43,813 bases of DNA from SABI01 sp964453215. GTDB taxonomy: Bacteria; Spirochaetota; Spirochaetia; Sphaerochaetales; Sphaerochaetaceae. The position numbers and the translations under genes are program-made. The notes under the pieces were generated by a model. It searched no databases. It was not told the origin of the DNA and saw only the letters and a list, made by a program, of their open reading frames with translations. The stretch lies in contig CAYVRR010000013.1 of assembly GCA_964453215.1 (NCBI GenBank), forward strand, positions 1-43,813, read 5' to 3'. Shown one piece after another: positions 24,830 through 33,668 of this stretch. Numbering within the stretch: the stretch's first letter is position 1; every line of letters begins with the position of its first letter.

Positions 24830-27415
24830 TTACTTACTTTTCTTCGTTGTCTTTCTTTTAGCTTTTGGTTTAGGAGTATAGTTTTTAAACATTTCGAGTG
24901 CTTTTTCAGCTGTAAGATTTTCAATAGCCTCTATATCTTTTTTCATCTCTTTTTCAAGGGCAAAATTATCTTTACCATATTTTCCATAATATCCAAATCT
25001 ACCATTATAGATAGCAAGAAGTTTTCCATCAATTTCACCAAATGATTTAATTGGTTCTGTCGTTTTTCCTTTTGCCCCATTATTCTCTTTATGTTCTTTT
25101 AAAAGATTAATTGCTTTTTCTAAGTTCATGTCGATAAGGGTGTCAAAATCATTCACAGATGCAAATGTCTTACCAAGGGCAACGTATGGGCCAAATCGTC
25201 CAATACCAACTTTTATATCTTCTTTAGTGTCAGGATCTTTTCCTAATACCTTAGGAAGGGATAGGATAAAGAGAACTTCTTCTATTCTCATCTCACTTCC
25301 CACTTTTCCTTTTGGAACAGAGGCATTTTTAGGGGGATTTTTCTTATCCCCTTTTTCTCCAAGTTGGAAATAAGGGCCAAATTTACCCGTAAGAAAATAG
25401 ATAGGAGCTTGAGTTTCGGGGTGATGAAAAAGGGGCTCTATGGTATCAGGGGCATCTTTTTTAGCTTGAATGAGACCATCTACATCTTCATCTGTGATAG
25501 TTCCAGGATAGATATTATCTGGAATTGAAGCAGATATTTCTTCATGGTTTGTTTGTTTTACATATGGTCCAAATTTACCAACGAGAATTGAGTGTTTCGT
25601 TGTTAAGTGGGGAAGGTCTATTTGCTTTGCATCTGTCATGTCGACACTTTCCATCTTTGCTTCTACTAAGGAAGCAAGTCCTTTCTCTCCTTCATAGAAA
25701 GATTTAAGGAATTTTACTTGGTCCCCTTTTTCGATTGCAATATTGTCAAGGTATTCTTCCATTTTACTAGTAAAACTATAATCAACGAGGTAATCAAAAT
25801 TCTTCTCTAATAGCTGTATTACAGCAAAACCGATAAATGTAGGAATAAGGGCATTATTCTCTTTTACGGCATATTTCTTTTCAAATAGTTTATCAATAAT
25901 AGAAGCATATGTTGATGGTCTTCCTATTCCTTGCTTCTCTAGTTCTTGAACAAGGGTAGCTTCAGTGAAACGAGCTGGTGGTTTTGTCTCATGGTCAACG
26001 CTCTTTGCTTCTTTTACCTCTATTTCACTCATTTTTGTAATAGTTGGAAGGAATTTTTCAATATCTTCTAATGCTGCTTCAGGGTCATCTTTACCCTCTA
26101 CATACACTCTAATAAATCCTGGAAATACTATCCTGTTTCCCGTTGCTCCAAATGTATAATTAAGGACATCAAACTTCACACTTGTTGTTGCTTTAACAGC
26201 ATCAGCCATTTGAGTTGCAAGAGTCCTTTTCCATATGAGGTCATAAAGAGCTAATTCTTTTCCATGAAGATTAGTATCATCTGGGTGAACAAAGACTTCA
26301 CCGGCTGGTCTTATTGCTTCGTGTGCTTCTTGAGCTGATGCGCTTTTTGCACTATACGTTCTCACTTGGGGTGAAAGGTAGTCAAGTCCAAAAAGAGTTC
26401 CTGCTGCATCCCTAGCCCCTTTAATCCCTTCACTAGATAAAGAAGGGCTATCTGTTCTCATATAGGTAATAAGGCCACTTTCATAGAGCTTTTGAGCAAC
26501 TCTCATTGTCTCTTTGGCACTTAGGCGAAGTTTTCTTGACCCCTCTTGTTGCAAAGTACTTGTGATAAATGGGGGAGAAGGTCTGCTCTTTTTCTCCTTC
26601 TCACTCACACTTACAACACGCCACGGAGCCTCTTTTACTTGATCGGCTATCTCATGTGCTTTGACAGAATCAACAAGGAGTACTTTTTTAGGGTTGGTGA
26701 GTTTTCCAGTAGAAGGGTCGAAATCTTTTCCTGTTGCTATTTTTTTATTATCGACAGTTTCGAGTTTTGCTTCAAAAGGGAGGTTTTTTTGTTCACTTGT
26801 CGTAAGGGTTGCAACTACGTCAGAATAGATTCCTTGTTTAAATGCAATTCGTTCCCTCTCTTTCTCTACGATGAGGCGAAGTCCTGGTGATTGAACTCTT
26901 CCAGCAGAGAGTGTGGGTGCACTAAGCTTCTTCCACAAAAAAGGGGAAAGAGTATAGCCATAGAGACGATCTAGTATCCTGCGGGCTTCTTGTGCGTTTA
27001 CGAGGGCCATATTGAGTTCCCTTCCATTATCAATGGCATGGGTAATAGCTTTTTTTGTTATTTCATGAAATACCATTCTCTGGTAAGGAACTTTTGGCTT
27101 AAGAACTTCAAGAAGGTGCCACGAGATAGATTCCCCTTCTCTATCTTCATCTGTTGCTAACAAGAGATTACTACTTGTTGCAAGTTCACTTTTCAACTCT
27201 TTAATGATTTTCTCTTTCCCACTACTAATCACATATTCAGGGGTATAGTTATTATCTATATCGATTCCTAAGTTTTTTTTAGGGAGATCTCTAATGTGTC
27301 CATTGCAAGCAATGACTTGAGTATCCTTTGGGAGAAACTTCTTTATTGTCCTTGCTTTAGTAGGAGATTCAACAATAATGAGGGTCTTGTGTGCTTCTAT
27401 TTTCTTTTTTGCCAT
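24830..27415 (-). CDS. topA: DNA topoisomerase I (type IA)
   Basis: TopA relaxes negative supercoils and is essential in most bacteria. The 861-residue protein has the Toprim domain ('LIIVESPTKARTIKKFL' with Glu16; 'LATDEDREGE' with the acidic triad from Asp89), the core with 'GLITYMRTDS' and active-site Tyr318, and a C-terminal tail of four 'GKFGPY/GRFGPY'-type repeats. The Cys4 zinc ribbons found in E. coli TopA are absent; the Toprim_C_rpt-type repeats take their place, and the end is Lys-rich. The frame could open seven codons earlier, but that start abuts the AAAAGGA ribosome site, so the ATG at 27413-27415 is preferred. It has its own strong promoter. Confidence 0.97.
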   Translation of the reverse strand: MAKKKIEAHKTLIIVESPTKARTIKKFLPKDTQVIACNGHIRDLPKKNLGIDIDNNYTPEYVISSGKEKIIKELKSELATSSNLLLATDEDREGESISWHLLEVLKPKVPYQRMVFHEITKKAITHAIDNGRELNMALVNAQEARRILDRLYGYTLSPFLWKKLSAPTLSAGRVQSPGLRLIVEKERERIAFKQGIYSDVVATLTTSEQKNLPFEAKLETVDNKKIATGKDFDPSTGKLTNPKKVLLVDSVKAHEIADQVKEAPWRVVSVSEKEKKSRPSPPFITSTLQQEGSRKLRLSAKETMRVAQKLYESGLITYMRTDSPSLSSEGIKGARDAAGTLFGLDYLSPQVRTYSAKSASAQEAHEAIRPAGEVFVHPDDTNLHGKELALYDLIWKRTLATQMADAVKATTSVKFDVLNYTFGATGNRIVFPGFIRVYVEGKDDPEAALEDIEKFLPTITKMSEIEVKEAKSVDHETKPPARFTEATLVQELEKQGIGRPSTYASIIDKLFEKKYAVKENNALIPTFIGFAVIQLLEKNFDYLVDYSFTSKMEEYLDNIAIEKGDQVKFLKSFYEGEKGLASLVEAKMESVDMTDAKQIDLPHLTTKHSILVGKFGPYVKQTNHEEISASIPDNIYPGTITDEDVDGLIQAKKDAPDTIEPLFHHPETQAPIYFLTGKFGPYFQLGEKGDKKNPPKNASVPKGKVGSEMRIEEVLFILSLPKVLGKDPDTKEDIKVGIGRFGPYVALGKTFASVNDFDTLIDMNLEKAINLLKEHKENNGAKGKTTEPIKSFGEIDGKLLAIYNGRFGYYGKYGKDNFALEKEMKKDIEAIENLTAEKALEMFKNYTPKPKAKRKTTKKSK

Positions 27416-27461
27416 GACATACATTCCTTTTAACATGCATTTTTAAAGTGCATGAGTAACA

Positions 27462-27490
27462 GTTATAGGTACTCATAGATATTTTGTCAA
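27462..27490 (-). promoter_or_regulatory. topA promoter
   Basis: TTGACA (27485-27490) and TATAAC (27462-27467) lie 17 bp apart on the minus strand, about 40 nt before the topA ATG. The leader holds a small inverted repeat, CATGCA (27434-27439) with TGCATG (27449-27454). The rest of the 292-bp gap up to the lacI stop contains no gene. Confidence 0.65.
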
Positions 27491-27707
27491 CGATTAAATT
27501 CTTATATGGGGGACATGAAAGTGGGTTTAATAACCACATTATCTTCATTCAACCACACCAATATATTGATATACATCATCAAGATTTTACCAATTTGTAA
27601 CGACTTAGTAGAGAGGTTTCCTATCTCTGTAGTGAACAACTTCTCTACTCGTACCTACTACTTTGTATATTATGGGTATCATGTGAAGCGATTTACATAG
27701 CTCACTT

Positions 27708-28736
27708 TTATTTCTCATGTAGGTTCTTAACAGAATCTCTCACTTTAAGATATACATCTAGCTTCACATTAGGTTCTGCTACCTTCTTCCCCTTAATTAA
27801 CTTCATAAGCATCGCTATTGCAACTCTTCCCTTTTCACCTGAATCTTGATGTACGGTTGTCAAATGTGGTCTCACTAAGCGAGCAAATATATTATCATCA
27901 TATCCTGTCACAGATATTTCTCCTGGAACATCAATATCACAATCTTGTAGGTAAGAAACAGCTTCTGCTGCGTAGTAGTCAGATGAGAAAATAAATGCTG
28001 TATAAGGGATTTCTTGCTTTGCTAGTGAGAGGTAAAGTTCATACCTTTCATCACGAATTTTCGGTAGGGGAATATATGAATCGATGTTAAGGGTGAGTCC
28101 CTGTTCATAAAAAGCTTTTTGACAGCCAAGAAAACGGCCGGCATCTGTCCCTGCAGAGAGCAAATCGTTGGCAAAAAACATACATTTACGGTGCCCCATA
28201 GATATCAAATAGCGAGCAACTTCATATCCACCCTTCTCATCTTGAAGTCCTATATTGTGGTAGATGTGATCTTTGTCAGTAAAATATGAATCAATAAATA
28301 CAATTGGGGTGTTAATACTCTCTTTGATGACTCTACAAATAGAACTTGGGACCCATACAAGAATCAACCCAGCTAATTTCCACGCTTTAGAGAGGCGTAC
28401 AACCTCATCCTCATCACTTGTGGTATGAAGCATCACAAAGTATCCATTGTCACGAATCTCTTTCTCCATTGCCCCGAGAATCGCTGATGAAAAAGGATCC
28501 TCTAAAACAGTTTCGTTCCACCGAGGTTCCATAAACATAATAATACCAATAATTGGAGAGTTGCTATGGGTGAGCATAATTGCTCCCATATTGGGAGCAT
28601 ATTTTTGCTCATCAATTACAGCTTGTACTTTTTCACGAGTAGCTTGTGAGACTCGTGCAAAATTACCATGAATAACATTTGCAACAGTTGTTGGACTCAC
28701 ACCCGCTTTTTGAGCTATTTCTTTAATTGTCGACAT
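27708..28736 (-). CDS. LacI-family transcriptional regulator
   Basis: The protein begins with a LacI-type helix-turn-helix ('TIKEIAQKAGVSPTTVANVIHG') and hinge, followed by a periplasmic-binding-type effector domain ('GGYEVARYLISMGHRK', 'ISVTGYDDNIFARLVRPHLTTV'). The 342-residue length is typical. Its position at the end of the binding-protein/permease/GH4 operon suggests that it represses this operon and is released by the imported sugar or a derivative. The frame extends eight codons upstream, but the ATG at 28734-28736 gives the standard 'MSTIKEIAQ' start. It can also be read from its own promoter, which carries a palindrome, so autoregulation is likely. The effector is unknown. Confidence 0.92.
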   Translation of the reverse strand: MSTIKEIAQKAGVSPTTVANVIHGNFARVSQATREKVQAVIDEQKYAPNMGAIMLTHSNSPIIGIIMFMEPRWNETVLEDPFSSAILGAMEKEIRDNGYFVMLHTTSDEDEVVRLSKAWKLAGLILVWVPSSICRVIKESINTPIVFIDSYFTDKDHIYHNIGLQDEKGGYEVARYLISMGHRKCMFFANDLLSAGTDAGRFLGCQKAFYEQGLTLNIDSYIPLPKIRDERYELYLSLAKQEIPYTAFIFSSDYYAAEAVSYLQDCDIDVPGEISVTGYDDNIFARLVRPHLTTVHQDSGEKGRVAIAMLMKLIKGKKVAEPNVKLDVYLKVRDSVKNLHEK

Positions 28737-28747
28737 ACCTACTATCC

Positions 28748-28776
28748 TATATATAGACATGAAACATACATGTCAA
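28748..28776 (-). promoter_or_regulatory. lacI promoter with embedded palindrome
   Basis: TTGACA (28771-28776) and TATATA (28748-28753) are 17 bp apart. A perfect 6-bp inverted repeat, GACATG-N7-CATGTC (28756-28774), covers most of the -35 box and spacer. Bound protein would block polymerase. The start point would leave a leader of only about 4-7 nt before the lacI ATG. Confidence 0.55.
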
Positions 28777-28796
28777 AGATTTCACTCATCTCATCT

Positions 28797-30152
28797 TTAT
28801 TTTAAATAACCTAGCCACTTACTCTGTTGATCAATCATTCTATCGACCATTGCTTCAATGTGAGAAGCTTGATTCACTACAGGGTTTGCAAGCATTGCTT
28901 GTATTACATACGATTTCTTTTTATGAATAATCGCTTCAGCGGTTAAATCATATACCCCTGTATACGATCTAAGCAAAGCTAGATACCCTTTTGGGAAATG
29001 GGGCATCTTAATTCCATGCACACCATCTTTATTAATAATAGCAGGAACTTCTACTGTTATCCAAGAGGGTAATTCTGGAATAAGGCCATTGTTAGGGATA
29101 TTCACTGCCTCTTCTTCATACCCTGAATCAGTAAGAATTCCTTCTATCATGGGGACAACTCTTTCTGATGTTTCTAAAGAGAACTCAGGAACTCCTTTTT
29201 GTGAAAGCATTATCTTATATACATCATAAAAGTCAAGGATTCCTCTGTGGTCAACAACATCCCATGCCCACGCAAGGTATTCACCAAAATGGCTATCAAC
29301 AGTGATAGGGAGTAGTTGGTAATGCTTAAGCATAAGTTTTGCTATACGACGATCTGCCCACTCATAATTACTTATATGCCCTGTACGCTCTTTATGGAAC
29401 TTTTCAGAAGCTTCAAGACTTCCTGTTTTTTTATAATCGTCATACATATCACTATACCCTGGCTCGCTCTTAAAGAATGCTTCTGCATTTTTCAACACTT
29501 CAGGATATAAGTCTTTACCACTTTCTCTATCAGTAATCTCTAACATGCAGCTAAAATGGTTTAATCCAGCTGCTCTAAAATGGACATCTTCAATCTTTCT
29601 TTTAAGAAGACCAGGGAGCCACCTACCTAACCACCCTATTTCATGACACATTCCAATAAACTTTACCTCTGGATAGACTCTGTTTACTGTAGTACAAATA
29701 GCGGTCATTGGATTTGAGTAGTTAAAGACATACGCATTAGGACAAATTTCAGCAACATCTTTCACAATATCTAAAATGACGGGAATGATTCTAAGTGAGT
29801 GAAACACTCCACCAGGCCCTCCATTTTCCCCATATACTTGTTGAACGCCATACTGTAAAGGCACCTTCCAATCTTCATCCCAAAGAGAAAATCTATCGCC
29901 CACTTCAATAGAAGAGATAATAAATTCAGCCCCTTTAAAAGCAGCTCTTCTATCTGTTGTAGCGTGTAGTGTATAGTTGAGTGAATGTTTTTCCATAAAC
30001 TCATTCGCACTCTCTAACACTCTTTGTAAAGCTTTTTCATTAATATCTAAAAGCGTTATTTCACAACCACGTAATACCTTACTATTGAAAATATCACCAA
30101 GCATACCTATGCCGAACTGGAGACTACCAGCACCTACGAGAACAATTTTCAT
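28797..30152 (-). CDS. Glycoside hydrolase family 4 (alpha-glycosidase type)
   Basis: GH4 enzymes cleave glycosides by an NAD-dependent oxidation-elimination route with a divalent metal. The 451-residue protein has the Rossmann start 'IVLVGAGSLQFG', 'FNYSNPMTA' (about 133-141) and the metal/substrate motif CHEI at 169-172, with His199 in 'GLNHF'. The CHE-type motif separates the enzyme from the phospho-glycosidases; together with the linked ABC importer rather than a PTS, it points to an unphosphorylated alpha-linked substrate such as an alpha-galactoside, alpha-glucoside or uronide. The ATG at 30150-30152 sits five bases after GGAGG, in preference to a TTG four codons earlier. It follows the second permease gene by 15 bp. 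The exact sugar is not resolved. Confidence 0.9.
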   Translation of the reverse strand: MKIVLVGAGSLQFGIGMLGDIFNSKVLRGCEITLLDINEKALQRVLESANEFMEKHSLNYTLHATTDRRAAFKGAEFIISSIEVGDRFSLWDEDWKVPLQYGVQQVYGENGGPGGVFHSLRIIPVILDIVKDVAEICPNAYVFNYSNPMTAICTTVNRVYPEVKFIGMCHEIGWLGRWLPGLLKRKIEDVHFRAAGLNHFSCMLEITDRESGKDLYPEVLKNAEAFFKSEPGYSDMYDDYKKTGSLEASEKFHKERTGHISNYEWADRRIAKLMLKHYQLLPITVDSHFGEYLAWAWDVVDHRGILDFYDVYKIMLSQKGVPEFSLETSERVVPMIEGILTDSGYEEEAVNIPNNGLIPELPSWITVEVPAIINKDGVHGIKMPHFPKGYLALLRSYTGVYDLTAEAIIHKKKSYVIQAMLANPVVNQASHIEAMVDRMIDQQSKWLGYLK

Positions 30153-30167
30153 CTGTTCCTCCAAAAT

Positions 30168-31055
30168 TTATTTTATTGAACCTTCTACCATCCCTTTGAT
30201 GATATATCGTTGAGCGAAAAGATAGAGCACTATCACAGGGAGCATTGCTATCAATGTTGATGTAAGTATCAAATCCCATTGCTTCAAATATGCTCCTGCA
30301 AATGCTGTAACTGCAATTGGAATAGTTTGTACTACACCATTAGAACCCAATACCAGTAATGGGAGGAGATAGTCGTTCCAGATCCAAATTCCATTGAGAA
30401 TTAATACTGTAACAATAATAGGCTGCAGTAATGGGAAAATAATTGAAAAGAAAGTTCTTCCCCGAGAACATCCATCAATAGTTGCAGATTCTTCAAGCTC
30501 ATAAGGAATATTCTTAATAAATCCATGGAAGATAAATATTGATAAGGGACTTCCAAATCCAAGATAGGCAAATACTATCCCAGGGATAGTTCCCAATAGG
30601 CGAAAGTGGAGGAAGCTACCCATAACTCGCATCCAACGAACTAATGGATACATAATTACCTGAAATGGGATAACCATAGCAGCAACAAATGCCATGAATA
30701 TTATTGTTGACCAAACGGTTTTATTTCTTACAAGTACCCATGCTGCCATCGAAGAAAACAGTGCTATTACCAATAGAGAGAACACAGTAATCAGCGTAGA
30801 GTCTATAAAGGCTCCAAAGTAATCAACAGTAGGATTGTTGAATATTAAAGAGACGTTGACCCACAATTGCCCCCATCTTTCTGGAAGAGCAATAGCATTA
30901 AATATAATTTCTTTTGATGTTTTAGCTGAGTTTAATACTACTATTCCAAAAGGAATCATAAAAAGAATGAAAAGGATAACAGTAACAATCTCTAACCCAA
31001 TAAGTGCAGCTTTACTTGTTTTGTACCATCTAGTTTTATCATCTACTATGTTCAT
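30168..31055 (-). CDS. Sugar ABC transporter permease (MalG type)
   Basis: This 295-residue inner-membrane protein has six hydrophobic segments and the cytoplasmic EAA loop 'EESATIDGCSRGRTFFSIIFPLLQP' (signature positions E-S-A-xx-D-G), the docking site for the ATPase. It is the second of the two permeases of a CUT1-type carbohydrate importer. The start is an ATG overlapping the upstream stop by one base (TGATG), with GGAG five bases ahead; a GTG just before it is less well placed. No ATPase gene accompanies the permeases. Confidence 0.95.
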   Translation of the reverse strand: MNIVDDKTRWYKTSKAALIGLEIVTVILFILFMIPFGIVVLNSAKTSKEIIFNAIALPERWGQLWVNVSLIFNNPTVDYFGAFIDSTLITVFSLLVIALFSSMAAWVLVRNKTVWSTIIFMAFVAAMVIPFQVIMYPLVRWMRVMGSFLHFRLLGTIPGIVFAYLGFGSPLSIFIFHGFIKNIPYELEESATIDGCSRGRTFFSIIFPLLQPIIVTVLILNGIWIWNDYLLPLLVLGSNGVVQTIPIAVTAFAGAYLKQWDLILTSTLIAMLPVIVLYLFAQRYIIKGMVEGSIK

Positions 31056-31942
31056 CACATCTCCACCTCTTTCTTTTTATTTACAGAAACCTGAATCAAG
31101 GAGACTACAAGAAGGACCACAAAGAGCACTACTGCCTTTGCCTGTGCTTCTGCCATGCGATTCGCTGTAGCAGTACTAAAAATATTCATCGCAAGTAACT
31201 GACTCGCTTTAACAGGTGTATCAAGGAACCTTGTAGCAGGGCCACCGTTTGTTAATGTGAGGTTCATATCAAATTGTTTAAATGAAGTGGTCAAAGTTAA
31301 AAAGATTGAGATAGTAAAAGCATTTGCCATCATCGGAATTAATATACGAAAAACACGTGTAGTATAGGAAGCACCATCAACATTAGCAGCTTCCATAAGA
31401 GAAGCTGGAACGCTCTGAATTGATGCTACATAGATCAACATAATATAGCCAGCATATTGCCATGTATTTACAACTGACATTGTCCAAATAACAGTATTAG
31501 GAAGGCTCAAAAAAGATGTTTGAAGAAATTGAAGGGAAAGTGAATTGCCCATATCAACCAATATATTATTTAAAATAAACTGCCAGATATATCCGAGAAC
31601 AATTCCACCAATGAGGTATGGAACAAAGAATCCAGCTCTATAAAAATTTCTTCTTCTAAGTTTACTTGTTACAACTAGTGAAAGTGTAAAACTCACAATA
31701 TTAACAAATAAGATATTAATGAGTGTAAAGAAAATAGTTATAAGAAATGAGTAAAGGAAATCAGGAGAAGAGAATAAATTCTTAAAATTATTAATACCAA
31801 CAAAATTAGAATTATTACTGATACCATTCCAATCAGTCATTGAATAATAGAGACCAAAGAAAAAAGGAATGATAATAATCATCAAAAATGCAAGTACACA
31901 TGGTGCTAAAAAAAGGATATTCACTACACGGCTTTGCTTCAT
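31055..31942 (-). CDS. Sugar ABC transporter permease (MalF type)
   Basis: The 295-residue protein has six membrane segments and the EAA motif 'LMEAANVDGASYTTRVFRI', which marks the larger-partner-type permease of CUT1 importers. 'FVPYLIGGIVLGYIW' and 'GGPATRFLDT' are other family landmarks. It lies between the binding-protein gene, from which it is separated by a strong hairpin, and the MalG-type gene, which it overlaps by one base. GGGAG lies ten bases before the ATG. Confidence 0.95.
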   Translation of the reverse strand: MKQSRVVNILFLAPCVLAFLMIIIIPFFFGLYYSMTDWNGISNNSNFVGINNFKNLFSSPDFLYSFLITIFFTLINILFVNIVSFTLSLVVTSKLRRRNFYRAGFFVPYLIGGIVLGYIWQFILNNILVDMGNSLSLQFLQTSFLSLPNTVIWTMSVVNTWQYAGYIMLIYVASIQSVPASLMEAANVDGASYTTRVFRILIPMMANAFTISIFLTLTTSFKQFDMNLTLTNGGPATRFLDTPVKASQLLAMNIFSTATANRMAEAQAKAVVLFVVLLVVSLIQVSVNKKKEVEM

Positions 31943-31974
31943 AATATTCTGCTCCCGTTATCAGGTGTCGAATA

Positions 31975-32004
31975 TCTCTTGCAGAAGGAGTCTTCTGCAA
32001 GAGA
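31975..32004 (-). promoter_or_regulatory. Intercistronic hairpin after the binding-protein gene
   Basis: TCTCTTGCAGAA (31975-31986) and TTCTGCAAGAGA (31993-32004) are a perfect 12-bp inverted repeat with a 6-nt loop. It starts 14 bp after the binding-protein stop. No T-run follows on the minus strand, so it should protect the upstream message from 3' decay or attenuate readthrough rather than fully terminate, giving more binding protein than permease. Confidence 0.8.
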
Positions 32005-32018
32005 TGTTAAGATAATTG

Positions 32019-33293
32019 TTATTTACTAAGGTTTGCTACTGCTCTGTTCATATCCGCAATAAATTTATTTACATTATTAGGATTTTGAGCAAAGAGGTCA
32101 AAGATAGGTCCAAAGACGTTTTGTCCAGTACCATCAGGGAGCATTCCAAAGAATACGCCGTAGTTTCCACCCTTCGCATTAGCAGCCATTAAAGCTTGGC
32201 TAAGTTGACCGGTAGGTTTAAGTGTAACTGATTTGAAAGCTGGAATCATACCTGCTTTATTAACTATATACTCATGTCCTTCTTGCGTTGTAGCCATTGC
32301 ATTTAAGAAAGCTTTTGCAGCTTCAGCATTTGGACTTTGTGAGTTGACACAATACCAGCTAGGAGCAAACAAATAGAGACCTTTTTGTTCAGTGTCAAGG
32401 AACGCATGAGGAGCATATCCAATTTCAAATGTAACACCGAGTTGTGCTAAGTTAGGATCTACCCAGTTTCCTTGGTGTAGGAATGCTGTTTTGCCTTGAG
32501 CAAAAGAACCAACTTGGTCATCATAACTACCATTTAATAAAATTCTTTGATCAGCATATTTAAATAAGAGTTGGAGGTATTTTGTGTATTGCATGAAACG
32601 CTCTTGATCTAAAGAACCATTAAGAGCTTTTTCAATAACGCTAGTGTCATTAAAATCGAGTCCACCACCCCAATATGCTGCTAAGTTGTGTTGAGCTGCT
32701 ACCCACCACATACCACCGGCTACAGAAGCTGCCATTGCTACAGGTGCATCAATTCCAAGTTCAGCTTTTTTAGAATCAATGACTTTGAAAGCTCTTTCAT
32801 AAGCTGCTCTTGTTGTTAGTGTAGCAGGATCGACACCAGCTTTTCTAAGGATTTCAGCATTATATGCTAAACCATATCCTTCGATAGCAACTGGGAATCC
32901 AACCACTTTACCATCAGCTTTGAATGCTAAATCAGTATCACTTACCCACTCTTCATTGCTGAGGTCTGCAATATAATCTTTCCAAATATCATACCCACCC
33001 TGCCCTTCAATTACGAAGATATCAGGCATTTGACCAGATTGCACTTTTGCTTTCATTGCCCCACCGTAGTCACTACCACCACCAAGTGTTTCCACTTGAA
33101 CAGTTACCCCTGGTGTTGCTTCTGAATATTGAGCTGCATATGCATCAAGTGCATCTTTAATTTCGACTTTGAGTTGGAACATACTAACTGTTTGATCGCC
33201 TGTTTTTTCAGTTGCTCCACTAGCAAAAACCATACCGGCTACAGTGGCAAACACCAAAGTAATTGCCAAGACTTTTAGAAGTTTCTTTTTCAT
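32019..33293 (-). CDS. Periplasmic sugar-binding protein (CUT1 ABC importer)
   Basis: The 424-residue protein has a Sec signal peptide ending in 'GMVFA|SGATEK', a form common in spirochaete binding proteins; it lacks a lipobox Cys, so the protein should be soluble in the periplasm. The mature part is a type-1 sugar-binding fold: 'MPDIFVIEGQGGYDIW', 'FPVAIEGYGLAYNAEILRKAG', 'FAQGKTAFLHQGNW' and 'EAAKAFLNAM'. It captures the sugar for the two permeases encoded downstream. The ATG follows GGGGAG by five bases. It is the first gene of the operon and has the strong regulated promoter described below. The ligand is not identifiable by sequence. Confidence 0.95.
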   Translation of the reverse strand: MKKKLLKVLAITLVFATVAGMVFASGATEKTGDQTVSMFQLKVEIKDALDAYAAQYSEATPGVTVQVETLGGGSDYGGAMKAKVQSGQMPDIFVIEGQGGYDIWKDYIADLSNEEWVSDTDLAFKADGKVVGFPVAIEGYGLAYNAEILRKAGVDPATLTTRAAYERAFKVIDSKKAELGIDAPVAMAASVAGGMWWVAAQHNLAAYWGGGLDFNDTSVIEKALNGSLDQERFMQYTKYLQLLFKYADQRILLNGSYDDQVGSFAQGKTAFLHQGNWVDPNLAQLGVTFEIGYAPHAFLDTEQKGLYLFAPSWYCVNSQSPNAEAAKAFLNAMATTQEGHEYIVNKAGMIPAFKSVTLKPTGQLSQALMAANAKGGNYGVFFGMLPDGTGQNVFGPIFDLFAQNPNNVNKFIADMNRAVANLSK

Positions 33294-33348
33294 CTAATCT
33301 CCCCTTTTTCTTGATATAAATATTACGTATAAACCCTGTAAAACCATA

Positions 33349-33364
33349 AGTGTGACGTAACACT
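33349..33364. promoter_or_regulatory. Probable repressor operator at the sugar-operon start site
   Basis: AGTGTGACGTAACACT matches its own reverse complement at 14 of 16 positions and has a central ACGT, the type of CpG-centred palindrome bound by LacI-family proteins. It begins 8 bp after the -10 box, so it covers about +1 to +16. It does not match the palindrome in the lacI promoter. Confidence 0.6.
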
Positions 33365-33372
33365 CTTTTGTT

Positions 33373-33400
33373 AGTATAGCACCTATTCTCTGGTTGTCAA
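33373..33400 (-). promoter_or_regulatory. Strong promoter of the sugar-uptake operon
   Basis: On the minus strand TTGACA (33395-33400) and TATACT (33373-33378) are 16 bp apart, close to consensus. The leader to the binding-protein ATG is about 73 nt. A-tract repeats lie just upstream of -35 and a palindrome lies at the start point. Confidence 0.75.
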
Positions 33401-33408
33401 CGAAATAA

Positions 33409-33447
33409 ATTTCTTTTTTTCAAAGTCCCTCATTTCTTTTTTTCAAA
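33409..33447. repeat. Duplicated 16-nt A/T-tract element upstream of the sugar-operon promoter
   Basis: ATTTCTTTTTTTCAAA occurs exactly at 33409-33424 and again at 33432-33447, 23 bp apart, near -44 to -59 and -67 to -82 of the promoter. Seven-base A-tracts spaced about two helical turns apart suggest an UP element or a bent activator region. The remaining sequence to 33668 holds no gene that I can see; the promoter of the plus-strand membrane-protein gene should lie there but is not clear. Confidence 0.7.
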
Positions 33448-33668
33448 ATTAAAGTAAACAAACTAACACCTACACGAACTCAAATACGTATATACCAACA
33501 ACAAAGATGTACTCATTTTACTGCCATAAGCCCATAATCTTCTTATATGTCGCTATCGTAAAGATATGTTCTAAAAGTAAAATTGTTGCAAATATTATAC
33601 TAATTTTGATATCCCTATACAAAATGGTATTGGTGAACTACAATGAACATCTCTATTAAAAAAAAAGA

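Noticed and set aside
26546..26890. 114-codon plus-strand frame inside topA
   Set aside because: It is antisense to the well-conserved topoisomerase core, and its Phe/Cys-rich translation matches nothing plausible.
27600..27645. Hairpin after lacI as an intrinsic terminator
   Set aside because: AGAGA...TCTCT around 27611-27630 forms only a short, interrupted stem, and no T-run follows on the minus strand.
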